Positions 1-7,903 of a stretch of 64,000 bases of DNA are shown here, piece after piece (within the stretch, counting starts at the first letter, position 1; each line of letters starts with the position of its first letter). Under the pieces are notes generated by a model. That model made no database searches. It was not told the DNA's origin and saw only the letters and a program-made list of their open reading frames with translations. Both the position numbers and the translations under genes were made by a program. The stretch covers positions 3,844,001 through 3,908,000 of the forward strand of contig NZ_BAAAWE010000001.1 in the NCBI RefSeq assembly GCF_039534915.1, in the 5' to 3' direction. The stretch is from Streptomyces roseofulvus (lineage in GTDB: Bacteria; Actinomycetota; Actinomycetes; Streptomycetales; Streptomycetaceae).

Positions 1-1
1 C

Positions 2-1060
2 ATGAAGCGGACCTTCGACGAGATCGTCGAGGCGCACGCGGAGCCGGCGCGGGCCAGGGCGATCCTGGAGAACCCCTTCTACCAGTCCCTGTCGGCCGGT
101 TTCGCCGGTACGCAGGAGTACATGGCGATGGAGAAGCTGGGCCAGCTGCGGGCCCGGGACGAGTGGGACCTGATCGTCGTCGACACCCCGCCGTCCCGCT
201 CGGCGCTGGACTTCCTGGACGCGCCGAAGCGCCTCGGGTCCTTCCTGGACGGGAAGTTCATCAAGCTGCTGATGGCGCCGGCGAAGGTCGGCGGCCGGGC
301 CGGGATGAAGTTCCTCAACGTCGGCATGTCGATGATGACGGGGACCCTGGGAAAGCTGCTGGGGGGTCAGTTCCTGGGGGACGTCCAGACCTTCGTCGCC
401 GCGATGGACACCATGTTCGGCGGCTTCCGGACGCGGGCGGACGCCACGTACCGGCTGCTCCAGGCGCCGGGGACGGCCTTCCTCGTGGTCGCGGCGCCCG
501 AGCGGGACGCGCTGCGGGAGGCCGCGTACTTCGTGGAGCGGCTGGCCGCCGAGGGCATGCCGCTGGTCGGTCTCGTCCTCAACCGGGTGCACGGCACCGG
601 TGCCGGGCGGCTCTCGGCCGAGCGGGCGCGGGCGGCCGCGGAAAATCTTGACCAGGGCCGCATTGTGGATCAGGCCGCCGGGAATGCTGGACTGCGTGGC
701 GTCCCGGCCCCGTCGTCGGAGCCGTCGCACCCCGCCACCGCCGCCGACTCCCCCGCACGTCCCCCCGCCGCACCCGAGGCTGCCCCCACAGCCGACGTGT
801 CCGAGGAACACAGCAGCGAGGAACCCAGCAGCAGCAAGGACACCGATCCGGACATCGCGCGGCTCACCGCGGGTCTGCTCCGGCTGCACGCCGAGCGGAT
901 GCGGGTGCTCGCGCGCGAACAGCGCACGCGGGACCGCTTCACGGCCCTCCACCCGGAGGTGCCGGTGACCGAGGTGGCCGCCCTGCCCGGCGATGTGCAC
1001 GACCTCGCCGGGCTGCGGGCCATCGGTGAGCGCCTCTCCTCCCCGCGCGACCGGTCCTGA
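2..1060 (+). CDS. ArsA/GET3-family ATPase, C-terminal part (5' end outside window)
   Basis: Soluble P-loop ATPase of the ArsA/Get3 class. The N-terminal Walker A region lies before the window; the first methionine here is probably internal, because the frame is open to the edge. The visible part has the switch-like DTPPSRSALDFLD segment (about residues 61-73 of the visible part), corresponding to the DTAPTGHTLR region of ArsA, then a helical region like the ArsA/Get3 client domain, and LVVAAPERDALREAAYFVERL. After residue ~225 a Ser/Glu/Pro-rich linker leads to a C-terminal helical tail of about 85 residues. In Streptomyces such genes come in pairs just before wblA, as here. The client is unknown; the name 'anion transporter' is inherited from ArsA and not shown by the sequence. 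Confidence 0.85.
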   Translation: MKRTFDEIVEAHAEPARARAILENPFYQSLSAGFAGTQEYMAMEKLGQLRARDEWDLIVVDTPPSRSALDFLDAPKRLGSFLDGKFIKLLMAPAKVGGRAGMKFLNVGMSMMTGTLGKLLGGQFLGDVQTFVAAMDTMFGGFRTRADATYRLLQAPGTAFLVVAAPERDALREAAYFVERLAAEGMPLVGLVLNRVHGTGAGRLSAERARAAAENLDQGRIVDQAAGNAGLRGVPAPSSEPSHPATAADSPARPPAAPEAAPTADVSEEHSSEEPSSSKDTDPDIARLTAGLLRLHAERMRVLAREQRTRDRFTALHPEVPVTEVAALPGDVHDLAGLRAIGERLSSPRDRS

Positions 1061-1084
1061 CGGGACCTCACGGGGCGAGCGGGA

Positions 1085-1429
1085 CTAGCCGACCGCGGCG
1101 TACTCCTCGTACGTCGCGTCGTCCTCCATGGCCACGGGCAGCAGGCCCGCGCCGCGCTCGTACTCGGTGCGGGCGGTCTCCAGGAGCCGCCGCCACGAGG
1201 TGACCGTGGGCCGCCGGCGCAGCAGGGCACGGCGCTCGCGCTCCGTCATGCCGCCCCACACGCCGAACTCCACGCGGTTGTCCAGGGCGTCGGCCAGGCA
1301 CTCGGTGCGCACCGGGCAGCCGGTACACACCGCCTTCGCCCGGTTCTGTGCCGCTCCCTGCACGAAAAGTTCATCCGGATCGGTAGTGCGGCAGGCCGCC
1401 TGCGCACTCCAGTCAGCTACCCAGCCCAT
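1085..1429 (-). CDS. wblA: WhiB-like [4Fe-4S] transcription factor WblA
   Basis: 114-aa WhiB-family iron-sulfur protein. Cys13, Cys35, Cys38 and Cys44 are the four cluster ligands (C-x21-C-x2-C-x5-C). The GVWGG turn follows at 56-60 and then a basic segment (RERRALLRRRPTVTSW) that contacts DNA or sigma. In Streptomyces WblA is a global regulator that promotes sporulation and represses antibiotic production. The start is set at ATG 1429, giving the usual WblA length and N-terminus MGW; the open frame continues upstream, with another ATG at 1480, so a longer form is possible. It converges with the ATPase gene and diverges from the PBP gene across a 386-bp region. Confidence 0.93.
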   Translation of the reverse strand: MGWVADWSAQAACRTTDPDELFVQGAAQNRAKAVCTGCPVRTECLADALDNRVEFGVWGGMTERERRALLRRRPTVTSWRRLLETARTEYERGAGLLPVAMEDDATYEEYAAVG

Positions 1430-1815
1430 ACCGGCGCCGTCCTCTCCCGAATCGAGGCTCCCCCACGGCGGCAGCGGCATATTCACCGCTGCCAGTTGGG
1501 ACGTTACGGAAGGCGGGGACAGCGCAACACCCCCTTCGGGCCCAATCTTGAATGGTCCGAACGGACTATGCGTGCGCGTCAGATCACCCAGGGGAGTGAC
1601 CGCAGGACATGCGTGTGTTATGGGACACCCCGCGACACACGCACCGGAATCGGACACGGCCTTCCCGCGGATTCGGGGACGCGGGAACTCATGCCGGAAA
1701 TCAGGCGAATGTCACGCACGGGGGTTGATACGGGACCGCACTCCTGTGACAGTTGGGAGCAGCTTAGGCCAAGGCATATACGCGTGTCCGGCGATTGAGA
1801 ACGTAGGCTGCCCCC
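1430..1815. promoter_or_regulatory. Divergent control region wblA / PBP
   Basis: 386 bp without a convincing gene between divergent wblA and the PBP gene. It is less G/C-biased than the coding DNA around it. Its length agrees with the long leader known upstream of wblA in Streptomyces. I could not fix a -10/-35 pair for either gene with confidence. The open frame running into wblA has an ATG at 1480, which could give an N-terminal extension. Confidence 0.5.
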
Positions 1816-4047
1816 ATGGCAAAGAAGCGCTCGGGCGGTGGTCTGACCGGGACCCAGCAGGCCGCCAAGTTCCTCGGTGTCAGTGTGCTCTCCGGAGCCG
1901 TGCTGGCGGGCATCGCCCTGCCCGCGGCCGGCGCACTGGGTCTGGCGGCCAAGGGCACGGTCGAGGGATTCGACGAGATCCCCTCGAATCTGAAGACCCC
2001 GCCCCTCAGTCAGCGCACCACCATCCTGGACTCCGAGGGCGGGCTCATCGCCACGGTCTACTCGCGGGACCGCAAGGTGGTGCCGCTGGAGAAGATCTCC
2101 CCGTACATGCAGAAGGCGATCGTCGCGATCGAGGACTCGCGCTTCTACGAGCACGGGGCCATCGACCTCAAGGGCGTGCTCCGCGCGATCAACAAGAACG
2201 CGCAGTCGGGCGGCGTCTCCGAGGGCGCGTCCACGCTCACCCAGCAGTACGTGAAGAACGTCTTCGTCGAGGAGGCCGGTGACGACCCGGAGAAGGTCGC
2301 CCAGGCCACCCAGCAGACGATCGGCCGCAAGGTCCGCGAGCTGAAGTACGCGATCCAGGTCGAGGAGGAGCTGGGCAAGAAGAAGATCCTGGAGAACTAC
2401 CTCAACATCACGTTCTTCGGGCAGCAGGCGTACGGCATCGAGGCCGCCTCGCAGCGCTACTTCTCCAAGCCCGCGGCCAAGCTGAACCTGGGCGAGGCCG
2501 CGATGATGGCCGGCCTGGTGCAGTCGCCGAGCCGCTTCGACCCGATCAACGACCTCCAGGAAGCCACCAAGCGGCGGAACATCGTCCTCCAGCGGATGGC
2601 GGACGTCGGCGACATCAGCCAGGCCGAGTTCGAGAAGGCCAAGGCGGAGCCGATCAAGCTGAAGGTGAAGTCGCCGAAGAACGGCTGCATCACCGCCGTC
2701 GACGGCGCCGGCTTCTTCTGCGACTACGTCCGCAAGACGATCCTCAACGACCCGGTCTTCGGCAAGACCGCCGAGGAGCGCCAGAAGCTGTGGAACCTGG
2801 GCGGTCTGACCGTCCGCACCACGCTGGACCCGAAGGCGCAGGCGGCGGCGAACGAGGCCGCGGTCGCCAAGATCAACAAGGACGACCCGGTCGCCGCGTC
2901 GGTCGTGCAGATCCAGCCCGGCACCGGCAAGATCGTGTCGATGGGCCAGTCCCGCCCGTACGGCCTCGACCAGAAGCAGCACCAGACGACGCTGAACCTC
3001 GCCGTCGGCAGCAAGATGGGCGGCACGACGTACGGCTTCCAGGTCGGCTCGACCTTCAAGCCGATCACCGCCGCGGCGGCCCTGGAGAAGGGGATGAGCC
3101 CCGCCCAGAGCTTCAACGACCCGACCGAGATCACCGTCTCGGAGAAGGACTACACGCGCTGCGACGGCAAGCCCTCCGGCTATGCCGACTGGAAGGTCGG
3201 CAACGAGCTCGAGTCGGAGAAGGGCATGTACGACATGACGAGTGCCCTCGGGAAGTCCATCAACACCTACTTCGCGCGCCTGGAGCAGATGGCCGGCCTC
3301 TGCGAGACGCTGACGATGGCGAAGAAGGTCGGCTACGAGCGCGAGCTGGGCAAGCCCATCAAGCAGAGCCCGTCCGCCACCCTCGGCAGCATCGAGAGCA
3401 CCCCGCTCGACATGGCCTCGGTCTACGCCACCTTCGCCAACCGCGGCATCTACTGCGTCCCGGTCGCGATCGAGTCGATCAAGACCGCCAACGGCGAGAA
3501 GCTCAACGTGCCGCAGACCAAGTGCACGCGCGCGATGTCCGACCGCACCGCCGACATGATCAACCAGATGCTCAAGGGCGTGGTCGAGGACGGCACCGGT
3601 ACCCGGGCCGGCCTGAGCGACCGCGACAACGCGGGCAAGACGGGTACCACCAACGACCGCAAGGACGCCTGGTTCGTCGGCTACACGCCGAACCTGTCCA
3701 CCGCCGTCTGGGTCGGCGACGACATCGGCGAGAAGAAGTCGATGTACGACATCACCATCGGCGGCGAGTACTACGACAAGGTCTGCGGTGGCTGCCTCCC
3801 CGGCCCGATCTGGCGGATCGCGATGACCGGCGCCCTCGGTGACGAGGCCCCGTCCTTCGTCGACGTCAAGATCCCCCGGGCCGAGAAGCCCAAGGACCCG
3901 AAGAAGGACAAGCGGGACGACGACAAGCCCGGCGACCGGGACGACAAGCCGTCCGACAAGCCGACCGTCACCATCCCGACCTTCCCGCTCCCCGACCTGA
4001 CCGGCGGCGACGCCACCCGGGGCGGCAACGGCCGCGGCAGGGGCTGA
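1816..4047 (+). CDS. Class A penicillin-binding protein (transglycosylase/transpeptidase)
   Basis: 743-aa bifunctional peptidoglycan synthase anchored by one N-terminal membrane segment (about 18-45). The GT51 domain has the catalytic EDSRFYEHG (E106, D107) and EGASTLTQQ (about 136-144). The transpeptidase domain has the acylation motif STFK (S412, K415), SIN (S481-N483) and KTGTT (from K608). The tail after ~690 is rich in Lys/Asp/Pro and ends in Gly/Arg, a typical disordered end of actinobacterial PBPs. It polymerises lipid II and cross-links glycan strands outside the membrane. It starts at ATG 1816 and is followed by a strong terminator. Confidence 0.95.
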   Translation: MAKKRSGGGLTGTQQAAKFLGVSVLSGAVLAGIALPAAGALGLAAKGTVEGFDEIPSNLKTPPLSQRTTILDSEGGLIATVYSRDRKVVPLEKISPYMQKAIVAIEDSRFYEHGAIDLKGVLRAINKNAQSGGVSEGASTLTQQYVKNVFVEEAGDDPEKVAQATQQTIGRKVRELKYAIQVEEELGKKKILENYLNITFFGQQAYGIEAASQRYFSKPAAKLNLGEAAMMAGLVQSPSRFDPINDLQEATKRRNIVLQRMADVGDISQAEFEKAKAEPIKLKVKSPKNGCITAVDGAGFFCDYVRKTILNDPVFGKTAEERQKLWNLGGLTVRTTLDPKAQAAANEAAVAKINKDDPVAASVVQIQPGTGKIVSMGQSRPYGLDQKQHQTTLNLAVGSKMGGTTYGFQVGSTFKPITAAAALEKGMSPAQSFNDPTEITVSEKDYTRCDGKPSGYADWKVGNELESEKGMYDMTSALGKSINTYFARLEQMAGLCETLTMAKKVGYERELGKPIKQSPSATLGSIESTPLDMASVYATFANRGIYCVPVAIESIKTANGEKLNVPQTKCTRAMSDRTADMINQMLKGVVEDGTGTRAGLSDRDNAGKTGTTNDRKDAWFVGYTPNLSTAVWVGDDIGEKKSMYDITIGGEYYDKVCGGCLPGPIWRIAMTGALGDEAPSFVDVKIPRAEKPKDPKKDKRDDDKPGDRDDKPSDKPTVTIPTFPLPDLTGGDATRGGNGRGRG

Positions 4048-4064
4048 CCCCCGGCACGGCCGAC

Positions 4065-4104
4065 AGAAGGGCGCCCCCACCGGATCCGGTGGGGGCGCCC
4101 TTCT
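4065..4104. terminator. Bidirectional terminator between PBP and yqeY
   Basis: Perfect 40-bp palindrome (arms of 20 bp meeting at 4084/4085, centre CGGATCCG) between two convergent genes. It lacks a long T run, as is usual for high-GC terminators. Confidence 0.85.
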
Positions 4105-4124
4105 CGTACGTCGGGGGCCGGGGC

Positions 4125-4589
4125 TCAGCCCGCCAGGTGCTTCTTCACCGCGGCGGCGACCCGGCCGCCCTCGGCCTGCCCGGCCACCTTCGGGTTCACG
4201 ATCTTCATCACGGCGCCCATGGCGCGCGGGCCCTCGGCACCGGCCGCCCGGGCCTCCTCGACGGCCTCGGCGACGATGCCGTCCAGCTCCTCGTCGGAGA
4301 GCTGCTTCGGCAGGTACGCGTCGAGGATGACGCCCTCCGCCCGCTCGCGCTCGGCCGACTCGTGGCGACCGCCCTGCTCGAAGGCGTCCGCGGCCTCGCG
4401 CCGCTTCTTCGCCTCCTTGGCGATCACCTTCTGCACCTCGTCCTCGGAGAGCTCGCGCTTGGTCTTGCCCGCGACCTCCTCCTTGGTGATCGCGGCGATG
4501 GTCAGCCGCAGGGTCGAGGAGCGCAGTTCGTCGCGGTCCTTGATCGCGGCGTTGAGGTCGTCCTTCAGTCGTGCCTTGAGCGTGGTCAT
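4125..4589 (-). CDS. GatB/YqeY domain protein
   Basis: 154-aa YqeY-family protein made of the GatB C-terminal tRNA-interacting fold as a free-standing unit. It begins MTTLKARLKDDLNAAIKD and carries the conserved block ending DAYLPKQLSDEEL, then MGAVMKIVNPKVAGQAEGGRVAAAVKKHL at the C-terminus. The start is ATG 4589, which gives full family length; the open frame upstream of it is not family-like. The function is poorly known; YqeY may bind tRNA or influence amidation and translation. It diverges from the phosphoesterase gene. Confidence 0.9.
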   Translation of the reverse strand: MTTLKARLKDDLNAAIKDRDELRSSTLRLTIAAITKEEVAGKTKRELSEDEVQKVIAKEAKKRREAADAFEQGGRHESAERERAEGVILDAYLPKQLSDEELDGIVAEAVEEARAAGAEGPRAMGAVMKIVNPKVAGQAEGGRVAAAVKKHLAG

Positions 4590-4663
4590 GGCGTCAAGTG
4601 TGGCAGGTGCTCCCCGCGTACCGCCCGTGCATTTACGCCCCACGGGTCTGGAACGATGGGGGG

Positions 4664-5602
4664 ATGCGCGCACGGTACGGGATCCCCCTGAAGATCACGG
4701 CAGGCGTCGCGGCGACGGCCGCGGCCGGACTCGTCTACGCGGCGGGCTTCGAGGCCCGCTCCTTCCGGCTCCGCCGGATCACCGTCCCCGTCCTGCCACC
4801 GGGCATGGACGACCTCCGGGTGCTCCAGGTCTCGGACGTGCACATGGTGTGCGGCCAGAACAAGAAGCGCGCCTGGCTGCAGAAGCTCGCCGGGCTCCGC
4901 CCCGACTTCGTCGTCAACACCGGCGACAACCTCTCCGACACCGAGGCCGTGCCGGAGCTCCTGGACGCGCTGGGACCGCTGATGGAGTTCCCCGGCGTGT
5001 ACGTCTTCGGTTCCAACGACTACTACGGCCCCCGGCTGCGCAACCCCGCCCGCTACCTGGTCGAGAAGGCGCAGGGCCGGCACGGGCTCAACGGCAACAA
5101 GCCGGTCGTCGGCGCCGTGCACAACCCGTGGGAGGGCATCAAGGACGCCTTCGACGCGGCCGGCTGGGTGGACCTCACCAACACCCGGGGCCGGCTCAAG
5201 CTGCCCCAGGCCGAGCTGGCCTTCACCGGCCTCGACGACCCGCACATCAAGCGGGACCGGTACGAGCGGGTGGCCGGCGGCCCCGACGCCACGGCGGACT
5301 TCTCCCTGGGCATCGTGCACGCCCCCTACCTGCGCGTCCTCGACGCCTTCACCTCCGACGGCTACGAGCTGGTCCTCGCCGGGCACACCCACGGCGGGCA
5401 GCTGTGCGTCCCCTTCTACGGCGCCCTCGTCACCAACTGCGACCTCGACACCGACCGGGTGAAGGGCCTCTCCACCCACACCGCCGGCGGCCACACCTCC
5501 TACCTGCACGTCTCCGCGGGCTGCGGCACCAACCGCTTCACCCCGGTCCGCTTCGCCTGCCCGCCCGAGGCGACGCTCCTCACCCTGACGGCACGCGCCT
5601 GA
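4664..5602 (+). CDS. Membrane-anchored metallophosphoesterase
   Basis: 312-aa calcineurin-like phosphoesterase with an N-terminal hydrophobic segment (about 7-25). Metal-binding motifs appear in order: SDVHM (D-x-H), NTGDNLSD (GD), FGSNDYYG in place of GNHD, then IVHAPYL and AGHTHGGQ. This matches the YaeI/YkuE-like group that acts on phosphate esters such as lipid intermediates at the membrane. The start at ATG 4664 follows a GGGGG stretch. The physiological substrate cannot be read from the sequence. Confidence 0.9.
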   Translation: MRARYGIPLKITAGVAATAAAGLVYAAGFEARSFRLRRITVPVLPPGMDDLRVLQVSDVHMVCGQNKKRAWLQKLAGLRPDFVVNTGDNLSDTEAVPELLDALGPLMEFPGVYVFGSNDYYGPRLRNPARYLVEKAQGRHGLNGNKPVVGAVHNPWEGIKDAFDAAGWVDLTNTRGRLKLPQAELAFTGLDDPHIKRDRYERVAGGPDATADFSLGIVHAPYLRVLDAFTSDGYELVLAGHTHGGQLCVPFYGALVTNCDLDTDRVKGLSTHTAGGHTSYLHVSAGCGTNRFTPVRFACPPEATLLTLTARA

Positions 5603-5723
5603 CCTGCGTACGGGGGGCGTCCGCCGCCCCGGCGGCGGGCCGCGAGAACCGGATTTCGTCTCTGGGCGCGGGTGGGCTAAAGTAATCGATGTCGCCGCGA
5701 CGAGAACAACAGAGCAGCGACAT

Positions 5724-5797
5724 CGGGGTGTAGCGCAGCTTGGCAGCGCGCTTCGTTCGGGACGAAGAGGTCGTGGGTTCAAATCCCGCCACCCCGA
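5724..5797 (+). tRNA. tRNA-Pro (anticodon CGG)
   Basis: Cloverleaf with acceptor arms CGGGGTG / CACCCCG, D-arm TAGCGCAGCTTGGCAGCGC, anticodon stem CTTCG/CGAAG enclosing loop TTCGGGA (anticodon CGG) and T-arm GTGGGTTCAAATCCCGC. The 3' CCA is not encoded (discriminator A5797 is followed by CAG). It reads proline CCG codons, which are very common in this genome. Confidence 0.95.
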
Positions 5798-5809
5798 CAG
5801 CCGAAACAG

Positions 5810-5849
5810 CAGGTGAGGCCGGTACTGATCTCAGTACCGGCCTCACCTG
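5810..5849 (+). terminator. Terminator behind tRNA-Pro
   Basis: Perfect 19-bp stem beginning CAGGTGAGGCCGGTACTGA with a 2-nt loop, starting 13 nt after the tRNA. It ends 28 nt before the hydrolase start, so it separates the tRNA unit from the next gene. Confidence 0.8.
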
Positions 5850-5877
5850 TCTCTGTTCCTGTGGGGGGAAGGTCGGC

Positions 5878-6588
5878 ATGGCGGGGTTGTTGCTGGTGCA
5901 CGGGGCCGGCGGAACCGTCGAGGGGCACTTCGGCGGGTTGCTGCGGCGGCTCGGGGGACGGTTCCGGTGGGTGGCCGGGGAGTTGCCCGGGCGGGGCGGC
6001 GTCGACGAGGCCGTGGACGGGCTGCTGGCCGCCGCGGACGACGCCGGGGTCGACGCGTTCGTCGTGTGCGGGTACTCGCTGGGGACGCCGCTGGCCGTAC
6101 GGCTCGCCGTGCGGTGTCCGGAGCGGGTCAGGGGCGTGGTGCTGACCGCGCCGTTCGCGCGGGCCGACCACCGGATGCGGCTCGGGCTCTCGGTGTGGCG
6201 GGGGCTGTACGAGAGCGGGCGGCCGCGGCTGCTCGCCGAGCAGCTGGCGCTGACCGGGCTCGGCGGGAGCTTCCTGGACCGGACCGACCCCGACCGGCTG
6301 CGGGCCATGCTGATGCTGGCGCCCGCCCCGCCCGCCGCGACCCCCGGCCATCTGGAGCTCGCCGCGCGGATCGACGTACGGGAGGACCTGGCGCGGCTGG
6401 CGGTGCCGGCGCTCGTCGTCGTCACCGCCGAGGACCCGCTGGTCTCCCCCGACCGTCAGCGGGCGCTCGCCGCCGCCGTCCCGGGCGCCAGGACCGCCGA
6501 ACTCGCCACCGGACACCTGCCGTTCTGGGAGGACCCGGAGGGATGGGCGGACCTCGTCGAGGAGTTCCTGGAGGGCGGCCTCAGATGA
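5878..6588 (+). CDS. Alpha/beta hydrolase
   Basis: 236-aa alpha/beta-hydrolase fold protein without signal peptide. The oxyanion HGAGG follows the first strand, the nucleophile elbow is CGYSLG, the acid is in VVVTAEDPLVSP and the histidine in ATGHLPFWEDPEGW. The start is ATG 5878, preceded by GGGGGAAGG; the open frame running back through the tRNA is chance. The family suggests an esterase, lipase or thioesterase, but the substrate is not predictable. It overlaps the end of the glycosyltransferase gene on the other strand by 8 bp. Confidence 0.85.
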   Translation: MAGLLLVHGAGGTVEGHFGGLLRRLGGRFRWVAGELPGRGGVDEAVDGLLAAADDAGVDAFVVCGYSLGTPLAVRLAVRCPERVRGVVLTAPFARADHRMRLGLSVWRGLYESGRPRLLAEQLALTGLGGSFLDRTDPDRLRAMLMLAPAPPAATPGHLELAARIDVREDLARLAVPALVVVTAEDPLVSPDRQRALAAAVPGARTAELATGHLPFWEDPEGWADLVEEFLEGGLR

Positions 6589-7459
6589 TCGGCGGGCGGC
6601 CCAGCCTCGTCATGCGCAGCACGGTGGACCAGCGCATCGGGCGGCGCGGTCCGGCCGGAGCCTTCAGGCCCTCCGCGAACCCCGCGAACCAGGCGCGCAG
6701 GCCCCGCGCCGAGCGGGTGCGGGCCACCGTCAGCAGGACCCAGACCGCCAGGTAGAGCGGGACCAGCGCGGCCGGCAGGTTCCGCTTCGCCAGCCACACC
6801 CGGTTGCGGGCCGTCATCCGGTAGTAGACGTCGTGCCGGGCCGGGCTGGTCTTCGGGTGCTGGAGCAGCAGCTCCGGCGCGTACTTGATCCGCCAGCCCG
6901 CGTCGAGGGCCCGCCACGCCAGGTCGGTCTCCTCGTGCGCGAAGAAGAAGTCCTCCGGCCAGCCGCCGATCCGGTCGAGCATCGGCATCGACAGGCCGTG
7001 GCCGCCGCCGAGGAAGGTGGTGACCTCGCCGCCGCGCATCGGGTCCTTCGCGCCGAGCCGCGGGATGTGCCGGCGCTGGGTCTCGCCCGTCTCGTCGGCG
7101 ATCCGGAAGGAGACGACGCCGAGCTCGGGCTCCGTCTCGTACAGGTCCACCAGACGGCGGAAGACGTCCGTGTCGACCAGCAGGCCGTCGTCGTCCAGGT
7201 CGACCAGGACGTCCACGTCACCGAAGGAGCGCAGGGTGTCGATGGCCACGTTCCGCCCGCCGGTGACCCCGCGGTTCTCGGGCAGCTCCACCCCGGTGAC
7301 GCCCTCGGGGAGCTCGGGCAGCGAACCGGTGCCGTTGCCGACCACGACGACCCGGGCGGGGGGCTCGTCCTGCCGCGCCACCGAGTCGAGCAGCGCGCCC
7401 AGCTCGGCGGGGCGGGTGCCCATCGTCAGTACCGCCACGCCCACTCTCGGTCGCGCCAC
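6581..7459 (-). CDS. Family 2 glycosyltransferase
   Basis: 292-aa GT-A glycosyltransferase. It shows the nucleotide-binding start VGVAVLTMGTRPAELGALLDSVARQ, the DxD-like run VLVDLDDDGLL, the acceptor region FLGGGHGLSMPMLDRIGGWPEDFFFAHEETDLAWRA and a hydrophobic C-terminal segment (VPLYLAVWVLLTVA) that may touch the membrane. The start is GTG 7459 behind GGAGTGGACC; codons upstream of it do not look conserved. It resembles rhamnosyl/galactosyl-type GT2 enzymes acting on cell-surface glycans. The donor and acceptor are unknown. Confidence 0.9.
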   Translation of the reverse strand: MARPRVGVAVLTMGTRPAELGALLDSVARQDEPPARVVVVGNGTGSLPELPEGVTGVELPENRGVTGGRNVAIDTLRSFGDVDVLVDLDDDGLLVDTDVFRRLVDLYETEPELGVVSFRIADETGETQRRHIPRLGAKDPMRGGEVTTFLGGGHGLSMPMLDRIGGWPEDFFFAHEETDLAWRALDAGWRIKYAPELLLQHPKTSPARHDVYYRMTARNRVWLAKRNLPAALVPLYLAVWVLLTVARTRSARGLRAWFAGFAEGLKAPAGPRRPMRWSTVLRMTRLGRPPII

Positions 7460-7903
7460 GGTCCACTCCGTTCCAGCTCGGGGTCGGGTCTCGCGTGCGG
7501 GCCGGCTCCCGCCGGCCCCACGGCACCCATTGTTCACCCTCCGGGAACCCTGACGGAACCCGGAAGGTACCGGGGCGGTACCGGGGGTGGGAGGCGGGGT
7601 GCGAGGGAGGACCGGGCGGCAAGGTGCGAGGTGGGGCCGGAGGCGGGCGGAGGTCGGCGCGGCCGGGACGGGGCCGGGGCGGGGCAGGGGCGGGGCCGGG
7701 CGGAGGTCGGCGGGGTCGGGGCGGGGCCGGGTGGAATCGGTCGGTCCGCGGCGGAACCCCCGGGGGCCTCCGCTGCGTCCGTGCGTACGTCGGCGGTTCC
7801 GCCGTGGTTCTGCTTCGGGGGGAGCGCGGCGAGGGCGCGTGTCCGGCGGCTCTACCCTGGTCCTCTGCCGTCAAGTGATCGATTGTCGAAAGGGCGTCTC
7901 CTG
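7460..7903 (+). other. Non-coding G-rich intergenic region
   Basis: 444 bp between the divergent glycosyltransferase and kinase genes. Positions ~7590-7740 are a low-complexity, strand-asymmetric G-rich stretch made of GGCGG, GGGGC and GGTCGG blocks (plus strand G, minus strand C). Open frames across it are Gly/Arg-only shadows. It has G-quadruplex potential on the plus strand, which is the kinase mRNA sense. No clear promoter was read. Confidence 0.5.

Noticed and set aside
1618..4080. 820-codon open frame antisense to the PBP gene
   Set aside because: Leu/Val/Asp/Arg-rich translation without domains; a mirror of the biased codon use of the real gene on the other strand.
5740..5877. Upstream extension of the hydrolase frame through tRNA-Pro
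   Set aside because: It reads through the tRNA and its terminator; the ATG at 5878 has a proper ribosome site.
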